Shown piece after piece: positions 1-5,247 of a stretch of 5,247 bases of DNA. The position numbers were made by a program, and so were the translations under genes. This DNA is from Thioalkalivibrio sp. (GTDB lineage: Bacteria > Pseudomonadota > Gammaproteobacteria > Ectothiorhodospirales > Ectothiorhodospiraceae). Under the pieces are notes generated by a model, which saw only the letters and a list, made by a program, of their open reading frames with translations, searched no databases and was not told the DNA's origin. The DNA is taken from NCBI GenBank assembly GCA_007120155.1, contig SKOF01000024.1:1-5247 (forward strand). Direction: 5' to 3'. The first letter of the stretch is position 1, and every line of letters starts with the position of its first letter.

Positions 1-90
1 CAGTATGGTGTTGGAGGTCTCCCCCGGCAGGCGTTGCAGGCGCACGAGGGGGGTATTGCCGACAAAGGATTCCAGGGTGGGATAGGTCAT
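1..90 (-). CDS. cysM: Cysteine synthase B, N-terminal 30 residues (partial)
   Basis: Only the first 30 codons lie in the window; the gene continues past the left edge. The reading begins MTYPTLESFVGNTPLVRLQR. The GNTPLVRL motif at residues 11-18 is the N-terminal signature of the PLP-dependent O-acetylserine sulfhydrylase family, which makes cysteine from O-acetylserine and sulfide or thiosulfate in the cytoplasm. CysM is preferred over CysK because the LQRLPG stretch after the motif resembles CysM proteins, and because cysM lies near the barA/gacS gene in several gammaproteobacteria (from memory). The PLP lysine and substrate loops are outside the window, so isozyme assignment rests on little sequence. 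The ATG at 90 is the natural start. The bases just upstream give only a weak GCGAG ribosome binding site. The gene is divergent from barA, with a likely promoter at about 126-131. Confidence 0.85.
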   Translation of the reverse strand, partial: MTYPTLESFVGNTPLVRLQRLPGETSNTIL

Positions 91-125
91 GTACTCGCAG
101 GGACCGTGCAGGAACGTGGGCGGAC

Positions 126-131
126 ATTATA
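126..131 (-). promoter_or_regulatory. -10 element of probable cysM promoter
   Basis: On the minus strand this is a perfect TATAAT hexamer, in the only AT-rich patch of an otherwise very GC-rich intergenic region. It would start transcription near position 119 and give a cysM leader of about 30 bases, a normal distance. No good -35 box is present: at 17-base spacing the hexamer reads AGGACG. The promoter may therefore be weak or need an activator such as a sulfur regulator, but no operator was recognised. The same patch reads TATAAA on the plus strand at 128-133. Confidence 0.5.
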
Positions 132-367
132 AACAAGACCGGGGGATACGTCCTGAACGCCCCCGGGCATCCGACGCGCCCGACCCGCCGTCGGCGGAAC
201 GGGGTCCGCCCACCCGGACACCTCCGACGGCGATAACATGGGGGGCATCATGCTGACCATGTATCGCACGGGGACCCCGTCCACCGGCGGCCCGCATGCC
301 CGGGGCCGCGCGGGCGCGCGGTTCCCATGGACCTGCTGCGCGGTGCCTGCCGGGCGCATGCGGCTGC

Positions 368-373
368 GGGAGG
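368..373 (+). promoter_or_regulatory. Ribosome binding site deciding the barA start
   Basis: GGGAGG lies four bases upstream of the ATG at 378 and is a strong Shine-Dalgarno match. The reading frame also contains an earlier ATG at 327, which has no comparable site and would add 17 residues of alanine- and arginine-rich sequence ahead of the membrane segment. The site supports 378 as the true start. Confidence 0.75.
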
Positions 374-377
374 CGCC

Positions 378-3140
378 ATGAGCCGGTCCTGGCGCATCAA
401 GCACCGGCTGTTCATCCTGGCACTGCTGCCCGCGGTGGTGGTGGGCATCGTGCTCACCGCCTACTGGTCCATGCTCAAGGTCCAGGAACTGGAGAACCGG
501 CTGGTCACCCGTGGCAACACCATCGCGGGATTCCTGGCGCCGGTGGTGGCCCACGGTGTCGTCTCGGGCAACGACGCGCTTGTCCCTGCCGTTGCCGCGC
601 ACATGCGCTCCCAACCGGATCTCGTGGCGATCCGTGTCTCCGATCAGCTCGGCAACCCGATCTACACGCACGTGCAGGAGCCCCCGCCGTCCGGGCGGCT
701 TCATGTGCTGTCGGAACGACTGTTCGGGCACGGCACGCGGGCATTCGAGGCACCCGTCCTGTCCGGCGGCCCGGGTGACATCGGACACAATGCCGGTCGG
801 GTCGGGACCGGCGCCGGCGAAGCCCGGCAGGTCATCGGGCAGGTCAGCATATCCCTGTCCACGGTCCCCACCGCGATCAAGCAGACGGAGTGGATACTGC
901 GCAGCATCGCGATCATCCTCGGCCTGCTGGCGATCACCGCGGTGATCGCCAGCCGCCTGGAGCGCCCGCTGTCACGGACGCTGGAGGAGATGGCGGACAC
1001 GGTGCATCGCATCGGCAGGGGAGAACTGGACGCGCGCCTCCCCGTGCGCGGAGGCGGGGAACTGGAGATACTGGCCAACGGCATCAACCGCATGGTGGAA
1101 AACCTCCGCCAGGCCCATGCCCGCATGACCGCCCGCGTCCAGGCCTCCACCCGGGATCTGCAGGATCAGCTCAAGCTCATCGACGAGAAGAACCGCGCGC
1201 TGACCGTTGCGCGCACGCAGGCCGAGGAAGCCAACGTCAAGAAATCCCGTCTGCTCGCCAACATCAGCCACGAACTGCGCACGCCCCTGAGCGCCATCCA
1301 GGGTTATACCGAACTGCTCGCGCAGCAGGGCAACCTGGACGAACGCCAGCAGGGGTGGCTCGGGATCATCAACGCATCCAGCCGGGATACGCTCAAGCTG
1401 GTCAACGAACTGCTGGACGTGTCGCGGCTGGAATCCGGACGCATGAGCATCCACAGGACGCAGTTCGACCTTGGCCAGTGCCTTGCCGAGGTCATCGGAA
1501 TCTGCCGCCGTTCCGCCCATGGACGCCGGGCGGACGTCACCCTGGTGATGGACCCGCAGACGCCCGAGCGCATCAGTTCCGACAACCTGCGCTTCAAGCA
1601 GGTCATCACCAACGTCCTCAGCAATGCGCTGAAGTTCACCCGCGACGGACGCGTGAACATCCACACCGGGGTGCGCAGCGCCGACGGGCGGCGGCAGCTT
1701 GAGGTCGGGGTGCGCGATTTCGGGCCGGGCATCGACCCCGGCGACCTGTTCCACATCTTCGAGCCGTTCTTTCAGGCCCGTCAGGCACACACCGAACGGC
1801 CGGGCGGCGGTGCGGGGCTCGGCCTGAGCATCACCCGCGGCATCGTGGGCCTGCTGGGTGGCCGGATCACGGTGGACAGCACCCCGGGCACGGGCAGTCT
1901 GTTCACCATCTTCCTGCCGCTCGGCGACGCCGACGTACCCCCGCCCGTTCCCTTGTCGCCCCGCTCCGTGGGCGGGGTGGCGGTATGGAGCGACGACCCC
2001 GAGATTCAACGGGCGCTGCTCGGGACGCTGGAAGTCATGCGTCTGTCTGCCCATGCCTGCCGGAACCAGGAGGCGTATCTCCGGCACCTGGGCACCCATG
2101 CGCGCGACATCGGTATCGTCTGGGTGCGCGAATTGCCCGAGCACGCGCTGAGGCAGTTCAGGGATCACCCAGGCCCATGTGCCCGCACCCTGCTGGCGCG
2201 CCGCACGGGCCTTGGCAGGGAAGTCATGGACGCGCTGGCCGCACAGGGGGCACAGCTGATACCGCTGACCGTGTCGGTGCCCGCCCTTGACCGGGCGATT
2301 CGCGACATGACACGGCCCGGCGGGGCGGACACGCTGCGGACCGCGGCAGCGGACCCGGCGCATGCCCGGCTTGACGGTTACCGGTTCCTGGTGGCCGATG
2401 ACAATGCCGTCAACCGCCTCCTGCTCACCGAACTGATCGAGCGCCACGGCGGCAAGGTGGAACAGGCCGAGGACGGCGATGCGGCCGTGCGCGCCCACAG
2501 GGCGAACCCGCCCGATCTGGTCTTCATGGATGTGCACATGCCGGGCAAAGACGGCATGGCCGCGCTGGAAGAGATTCGCGCGGCGGATGCCACCGCACGC
2601 GTGGTTGCCGTCACCGCCGATCTCCGCCCCGAGGTGCATATCGCGCTGCTGCAACATGGCTTCGACAACGTGCTCTACAAGCCGGTCTCCGAGGACGATC
2701 TTCTCGCCTGCGTGGAGGACGCGCCGCACGACCGCCCCCGGGCGCCCGGGGGCACCGGGGGCGACGTGTTCGATGCGCACCAGCCGATCCACGACAACGA
2801 GATCGCCCTGCAGCGGGCGGGCGGCAATCCTCGGCTGGCCCGGGACATGCTGCAGATGCTGATCCGGGACGTGGAACGGGTGCGCGCGCAACTGGGCGGG
2901 GACACGACGGATGCGGAAACCCTGGGAGACACGGTACACCGCATCCATGGCGGTGCCCGCTGCTGCGGCACCGTGCGCCTGGCCGCCCGCAGTCAGGCAC
3001 TGGAGGCGGCACTCAAGGGCAGGCAGCCGGATGGTCTGGAGACGCTGAAGGACGCATGGATCGGGGAACTGGATGCGCTGCTGGAACAGGGTGAGGCCCT
3101 GTTGCGATCCCTGGAGGACATGGCGTCGAGCACCGACTGA
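378..3140 (+). CDS. barA: Hybrid sensor histidine kinase, BarA/GacS type
   Basis: This 920-residue inner-membrane tripartite kinase is close to the usual BarA/GacS length of about 918. Domains seen in order: membrane segment 11-31, periplasmic sensor 32-172, membrane segment 173-192, HAMP about 193-245, a helical linker, then the kinase core. The core has H-box NISHELRTPL with phospho-acceptor H298, N-box N416, G1 DFGPGI at 447-452, F-box FEPFF at 461-465 and G2 GGGAGLGL at 476-483. Residues 532-645 look like a degenerate receiver. The true receiver (about 668-780) has D674/D675, phospho-acceptor D718, T746 and K768. The HPt domain (about 800-910) has HRIHGG, with H854 the likely phosphotransfer histidine. 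In known systems BarA/GacS phosphorylates UvrY/GacA, which drives Csr/Rsm small RNAs; no partner gene is in this window. The gene converges on acpS and diverges from cysM. It is complete and all key residues are present. Confidence 0.93.
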   Translation: MSRSWRIKHRLFILALLPAVVVGIVLTAYWSMLKVQELENRLVTRGNTIAGFLAPVVAHGVVSGNDALVPAVAAHMRSQPDLVAIRVSDQLGNPIYTHVQEPPPSGRLHVLSERLFGHGTRAFEAPVLSGGPGDIGHNAGRVGTGAGEARQVIGQVSISLSTVPTAIKQTEWILRSIAIILGLLAITAVIASRLERPLSRTLEEMADTVHRIGRGELDARLPVRGGGELEILANGINRMVENLRQAHARMTARVQASTRDLQDQLKLIDEKNRALTVARTQAEEANVKKSRLLANISHELRTPLSAIQGYTELLAQQGNLDERQQGWLGIINASSRDTLKLVNELLDVSRLESGRMSIHRTQFDLGQCLAEVIGICRRSAHGRRADVTLVMDPQTPERISSDNLRFKQVITNVLSNALKFTRDGRVNIHTGVRSADGRRQLEVGVRDFGPGIDPGDLFHIFEPFFQARQAHTERPGGGAGLGLSITRGIVGLLGGRITVDSTPGTGSLFTIFLPLGDADVPPPVPLSPRSVGGVAVWSDDPEIQRALLGTLEVMRLSAHACRNQEAYLRHLGTHARDIGIVWVRELPEHALRQFRDHPGPCARTLLARRTGLGREVMDALAAQGAQLIPLTVSVPALDRAIRDMTRPGGADTLRTAAADPAHARLDGYRFLVADDNAVNRLLLTELIERHGGKVEQAEDGDAAVRAHRANPPDLVFMDVHMPGKDGMAALEEIRAADATARVVAVTADLRPEVHIALLQHGFDNVLYKPVSEDDLLACVEDAPHDRPRAPGGTGGDVFDAHQPIHDNEIALQRAGGNPRLARDMLQMLIRDVERVRAQLGGDTTDAETLGDTVHRIHGGARCCGTVRLAARSQALEAALKGRQPDGLETLKDAWIGELDALLEQGEALLRSLEDMASSTD
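2734..2753. repeat. Perfect 20-base GC palindrome inside barA
   Basis: The ten-base arm GCCCCCGGGC is followed directly by its exact reverse complement with no spacer. It falls in codons of the proline- and glycine-rich linker between the receiver and HPt domains (about residues 786-793). All 20 positions are G or C. It may be a by-product of Pro/Gly/Arg codons in a GC-rich genome, or a structured element in the mRNA. Confidence 0.8.
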
Positions 3141-3235
3141 AGGTCGACGCGATCCGTACGATCCCCGGGCATGCTGCTCCGGAACTCACCGGTGCGCCCG
3201 GCCACCTCGCGAGAGACGAAGACCGGGTGAACTGC
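3141..3235. other. Convergent intergenic gap between barA and acpS
   Basis: These 95 bases separate the stop codons of two convergent genes, where a bidirectional terminator would be expected. I found no strong GC hairpin followed by a T-run on either strand. The only pairing noticed is imperfect (TCACCGGT near 3187-3194 with ACCGGGTGA near 3222-3230), with a long loop and no T-tract. Termination here may be Rho-dependent or lie within the genes. Confidence 0.5.
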
Positions 3236-3619
3236 TCAATCACCCAGGAGCATGACGAACGCCAGCGCGTATGCCCGTTCGTCGGCCAGGCTGATTCGGG
3301 ACCCGGTCACACCCAGGCGCCGGGCCGTGTCTTCGGCCCGACCGGAGAACACCAGCACGGGCCGCCCCCGGCCATCATGATCCACGCCCACGTCCGCGAA
3401 GCGCATGTGCGCCCCCACCCCGACGCCCAGGGCCTTGCTGACCGCTTCCTTGGCGGCAAAACGCCGTGCCAGAAACGCCGCGGGCGCGGCGTTGCCGTGA
3501 TAGCCGGGCCATTCCACCGGGTGCAGGATCCGGCGCGCGAAACGCTCGCCGTGACGGGTCAGCAGCCGCTCCACCCGGGCGATGCTCACCAGGTCCGTAC
3601 CGATGCCCAGTACCGTCAT
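3236..3619 (-). CDS. acpS: Holo-[acyl-carrier-protein] synthase
   Basis: AcpS transfers 4'-phosphopantetheine from coenzyme A to a serine of apo-ACP in the cytoplasm, activating it for fatty acid synthesis. The 127-residue protein matches the family length (E. coli, 126). It opens with MTVLGIGTDLV, giving the metal-binding D9. The second signature, RRFAAKEAVSKALG (about 52-65), supplies E58 and K62; these positions coincide with D9, E58 and K62 of the E. coli enzyme. The C-terminal SLADERAYALAFV strand is also typical. The chosen start is the ATG at 3619. An in-frame ATG at 3646 would add nine residues before the conserved N-terminus and overlap pdxJ, so it is unlikely. The start lies 10 bases after the pdxJ stop with no strong ribosome binding site, which suggests co-transcription and possible translational coupling. 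The gene is complete, with nothing unusual in it. Confidence 0.95.
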   Translation of the reverse strand: MTVLGIGTDLVSIARVERLLTRHGERFARRILHPVEWPGYHGNAAPAAFLARRFAAKEAVSKALGVGVGAHMRFADVGVDHDGRGRPVLVFSGRAEDTARRLGVTGSRISLADERAYALAFVMLLGD

Positions 3620-3629
3620 GGCCGGTCGG

Positions 3630-4376
3630 TCACGCGCGGGCCGCATTCATGGCCGCGCGCATGTCCCGCACGGCGGCGGTGATGCCGGAGAAGATGGCGC
3701 GTGCCACGATGGAGTGACCGATGTTCAGTTCGTGCAGCACCGGGATGGCGGCCACGGCACCCACGTTGTCGTAATCGAGACCGTGACCGGCGTTGATCAC
3801 CAGCCCCAGCTCGCGGCCGTGGGCGGCAGCCGACCGGATACGCTCCAGTTCGGCATCCCGGGCAGCGCGCGACGCGGCATTGGCATAGGCACCGGTATGG
3901 AGTTCCACCACCGGCGCGCCGATGCGCCGGGCCGCGTCCAGATGCGCCGGTTCCGGCTCCACGAACAGCGACACCTCGATGCCCGCTTCCACCAGCGGCG
4001 CGCAGAAGGCCCGGAGACGCGTCTCCCGGCCCAGCACGTGGAGGCCGCCCTCGGTGGTGAGTTCCTCCCGGCGTTCGGGCACGATGCAGCAGGCCTCGGG
4101 CCGGACCCTGAGGGCGATGGCCTGCATCTCCGGGGTGGCGGCCATCTCCAGGTTCATGCCGGTGCGGATGCGTTCCCGCAGCACCTCCACGTCACGGTCC
4201 TGGATGTGGCGGCGATCCTCGCGCAGGTGCAGGGTGATGATGTCCGCACCCGCCGCCTCCACCAGGCGCACGGCCTCCGCCAGATCCGGGTAAGGCGTAC
4301 CCCGGGCCTGGCGGATGGTGGCGATATGATCGATGTTCACACCCAGGCGCAGGTGCGTGTCGGCATCAGGCGTCAT
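3630..4376 (-). CDS. pdxJ: Pyridoxine 5'-phosphate synthase
   Basis: PdxJ condenses 3-amino-2-oxopropyl phosphate (from the PdxA product) with 1-deoxyxylulose 5-phosphate to form pyridoxine 5'-phosphate, the ring-closing step of the DXP-dependent vitamin B6 pathway. The 248-residue protein is near the E. coli length of 243 and should be a TIM barrel. Visible landmarks are LGVNIDHIATIRQARGT (11-27), H50 in TLHLREDRRHI, E77 in NLEMA, H198 in NAGHGLDYDN and NIGHSIVARA (218-227). These match the E. coli catalytic H45, E72 and H193 with a constant five-residue offset, and the phosphate-binding glycines and histidine are kept. The start at ATG 4376 places the conserved strand about 10 residues in; the frame stays open upstream only because it runs inside recO. 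The gene overlaps the recO end by 11 bases and lies 10 bases before acpS. GAGGAG sits about 12 bases upstream of the ATG, a rather long spacing. Confidence 0.96.
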   Translation of the reverse strand: MTPDADTHLRLGVNIDHIATIRQARGTPYPDLAEAVRLVEAAGADIITLHLREDRRHIQDRDVEVLRERIRTGMNLEMAATPEMQAIALRVRPEACCIVPERREELTTEGGLHVLGRETRLRAFCAPLVEAGIEVSLFVEPEPAHLDAARRIGAPVVELHTGAYANAASRAARDAELERIRSAAAHGRELGLVINAGHGLDYDNVGAVAAIPVLHELNIGHSIVARAIFSGITAAVRDMRAAMNAARA

Positions 4377-5085
4377 TGTCCGGCGCAACTCCTCGTGGGC
4401 GCGGGTGATCTGGTGAATGCGGGCGCAGCAGCGCCCGGCTGACGATTCGGCGTCCCTGCAGATGGTAATCCAAAAGGCCCCGCAACAGACGCTTGGCCTC
4501 CTGCCACGCCTGTCGTGAGGCCAGGCGGTCTTCCAGCAGCTCCCGCAGGGTGCCGCCATGCACGAAATCCCCCCGGGAGACCTCCGCGGCGCTCGCCGGG
4601 CGCAGGCCCCGCTGGGCCTCGTAGACATACGCGCCCCCGGCGTCCAGGGCACCCGTATCCAGGCTGTCCAGCCCTTCGCCCAGATGGCGCAGGAGATGCA
4701 GTTCGTAACGGCGCAGCGGCGGCTCCAGCGGGGCCTGCGGGTCGGCCAGCCGGGCCAGGGCCTCGGCATACTCGTCCACCAGCCCCTCCAGGGGGATCTG
4801 CCGGGGCAGCAGCTTGAGGGCCAGCTCGTTGAGGTAGAACCCGCAGGCCAGCCGCGGCGCGGGCAGATCGAAGGCCGCCTGTTCCTCCATGAGCGAGAGG
4901 GTCTTCAGTTCACCGCGCCCCTGCCACACCAGCTCATGGCGCACGAACGAACGGCTGGCGGCGCCGCGCCCGCGGTACAGGCACGCGGTGCGCCCCTCGG
5001 CCTCGGTGAGCAGATCCAGCACGCGGCTGTTGTCCCGGAAGGGACGCGCATGCAGGACGAAACCGGTGGTAGAAACCCTGCTCAC
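4366..5085 (-). CDS. recO: DNA repair protein RecO
   Basis: RecO works with RecR (and RecF) to load RecA on SSB-coated single-stranded DNA during gap repair and homologous recombination. From the GTG at 5085 the protein has 239 residues, typical for gammaproteobacterial RecO (E. coli, 242). The N-terminal OB-fold shows FVLHARPFRDNSRVLDLLT (about 9-27) and GRGELKTL (about 56-63). The helical C-terminal part shows GFYLNEL (about 82-88), LRRYELHLLRHLG (about 124-136) and SRALLR (about 216-221). The start is uncertain: the frame has no ATG before the conserved region and stays open to the right edge of the window. GTG at 5085 gives the expected short N-terminus (MSRVSTTGFVLH); GTG at 5127 would add 14 residues encoded by repeat-like sequence. 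Neither has a clear ribosome binding site. The gene overlaps pdxJ by 11 bases. An era gene would be expected upstream, beyond the window. Confidence 0.9.
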   Translation of the reverse strand: MSRVSTTGFVLHARPFRDNSRVLDLLTEAEGRTACLYRGRGAASRSFVRHELVWQGRGELKTLSLMEEQAAFDLPAPRLACGFYLNELALKLLPRQIPLEGLVDEYAEALARLADPQAPLEPPLRRYELHLLRHLGEGLDSLDTGALDAGGAYVYEAQRGLRPASAAEVSRGDFVHGGTLRELLEDRLASRQAWQEAKRLLRGLLDYHLQGRRIVSRALLRPHSPDHPRPRGVAPDNDA

Positions 5086-5086
5086 G

Positions 5087-5121
5087 TTGGAAGTCGAAGT
5101 TGAATATTCAATGTTCAATGA
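5087..5121. repeat. Degenerate heptamer repeat block next to recO start
   Basis: Read on the plus strand, this block divides into seven-base units TTGGAAG, TCGAAGT, TGAATAT, TCAATGT, TCAATGA. The units TCGAAGT and TGAATAT align with the opening units TCGACTT and TGAACTT of the larger array at 5161. A perfect 12-base palindrome, TTGAATATTCAA, lies at 5100-5111. The block is AT-rich in a GC-rich setting and ends one base before the preferred recO start at 5085. It looks like a decayed or mixed-orientation relative of the downstream array. Confidence 0.65.
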
Positions 5122-5160
5122 GGACACCGTGCCGGGTTCTACACCAAAGATATCGACGCC

Positions 5161-5247
5161 TCGACTTTGAACTTTGAATCTTGAATCTTGAATCTTGAAT
5201 CTTGAATCTTGAATCTTGAATCTTGAATCTTGAATCTTGAATCTTGA
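5161..5247. repeat. Tandem heptanucleotide array (TGAATCT)n, truncated by window edge
   Basis: Two variant units, TCGACTT (5161-5167) and TGAACTT (5168-5174), lead into ten perfect tandem copies of TGAATCT at 5175-5244, with three further bases before the window ends. The true copy number is therefore unknown. The unit is AT-rich, unlike the surrounding genes. On the recO strand the unit reads GATTCAA and contains no stop in any frame; on the plus strand it contains TGA. It lies in the upstream region of recO, probably between recO and era. Length variation by slipped-strand pairing is plausible. It has no spacers and is not a CRISPR array. Confidence 0.97.

Larger units (their letters stand above)
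91..377. other. Divergent cysM-barA intergenic region
   Basis: This 287-base gap separates the two divergent starts. It holds the cysM -10 patch near 126-131 and then GC-rich sequence. I see no convincing sigma-70 promoter for barA. Between 290 and 315 the sequence can form a stem with GCCCGC at 290-295 pairing with GCGGGC at 310-315. A 47-codon reading frame from ATG 238 ends in TGA at 379-381, overlapping the barA ATG; its reality is doubtful. A longer minus-strand frame across 87-788 has the arginine- and proline-rich composition of a GC shadow and is not called. Confidence 0.6.

Noticed and set aside
327..377. Upstream ATG at 327 as the barA start
   Set aside because: It adds 17 Ala/Arg-rich residues before a normal N-terminal membrane segment. 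The ATG at 378 has a strong GGGAGG site and gives a family-length protein.
87..788. 233-codon minus-strand frame across the intergenic region and the 5' end of barA
   Set aside because: It overlaps the cysM start in another frame and covers barA coding sequence. No domain is recognised and no ribosome binding site is apparent.
1037..1062. Hairpin CCTCC...GGAGG within the barA HAMP codons
   Set aside because: It is a short stem inside conserved coding sequence, has no T-run, and is expected by chance at this GC content.
1961..1977. Hairpin CCCCGC...GCGGGG between the barA kinase core and the receiver-like segment, considered as a terminator
   Set aside because: It lies mid-gene with no T-tract, and the reading frame continues through intact downstream domains.
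972..2948. Long 658-codon open frame antisense to barA
   Set aside because: It is wholly opposite a confidently identified gene, and its product has no recognisable domain and a composition typical of the reverse complement of GC-biased codons. Stop-poor antisense frames are expected at this GC content.
3620..3646. Alternative acpS start at 3646
   Set aside because: It would add nine non-conserved residues before MTVLGIGTDLV and overlap the pdxJ stop region.
3582..4442. 286-codon plus-strand frame opposite pdxJ and the end of recO
   Set aside because: It is antisense to pdxJ, whose catalytic motifs are all present. The His/Arg/Gly-rich product matches no family I know.
4377..4769. N-terminal extension of the pdxJ frame to 4769
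   Set aside because: The added part lies inside recO in another frame. The conserved PdxJ N-terminus starts just after ATG 4376.
5161..5247. CRISPR array or mobile-element end
   Set aside because: The units are seven bases in direct tandem with no spacers, and no transposase or target-site duplication is visible.

Overview
The window is chromosomal DNA from a GC-rich gammaproteobacterium. It carries four complete genes and the first 30 codons of a fifth. The protein types and gene order (recO-pdxJ-acpS facing barA/gacS, with cysM divergent from barA) fit Chromatiales or Ectothiorhodospiraceae such as Thioalkalivibrio, or a Pseudomonas-like lineage. That placement is inference from memory, with no database search. 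There are no RNA genes, transposases, CRISPR arrays or phage genes.

Layout from left to right: (1) positions 1-90, minus strand, hold the 5' end of cysM (cysteine synthase B). (2) Positions 91-377 are a divergent intergenic region with one AT-rich patch carrying a perfect -10 hexamer pointing to cysM, followed by a GC-rich leader ending in a strong ribosome binding site. (3) Positions 378-3140, plus strand, hold a full-length BarA/GacS-type tripartite hybrid sensor kinase of 920 residues. It has two membrane segments, a periplasmic sensor, HAMP, kinase core, a degenerate receiver-like segment, a true receiver and an HPt domain. (4) A 95-base convergent gap has no clear terminator. (5) Positions 5085-3236, minus strand, hold the tightly packed cluster recO-pdxJ-acpS. 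recO and pdxJ overlap by 11 bases, and pdxJ and acpS are 10 bases apart. This is the distal half of the rnc-era-recO-pdxJ-acpS arrangement known from gammaproteobacteria. (6) Positions 5087-5247, upstream of recO, hold two AT-rich blocks of heptanucleotide repeats. One is degenerate and abuts the recO start. The other is near-perfect and runs off the window edge.

Functionally these are housekeeping genes: recombinational repair (RecO), pyridoxal phosphate synthesis (PdxJ), carrier-protein activation for lipid synthesis (AcpS), cysteine synthesis (CysM, a PLP enzyme) and the global regulator kinase BarA, whose partner UvrY/GacA is not in the window. I see no evidence of a new multi-gene system. 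The most unusual structure is the paired heptamer repeat upstream of recO, which stays open in all three reading frames on the recO strand and makes the recO start ambiguous. Next are a likely pseudo-receiver inside BarA and a perfect 20-base GC palindrome in the BarA receiver-HPt linker.
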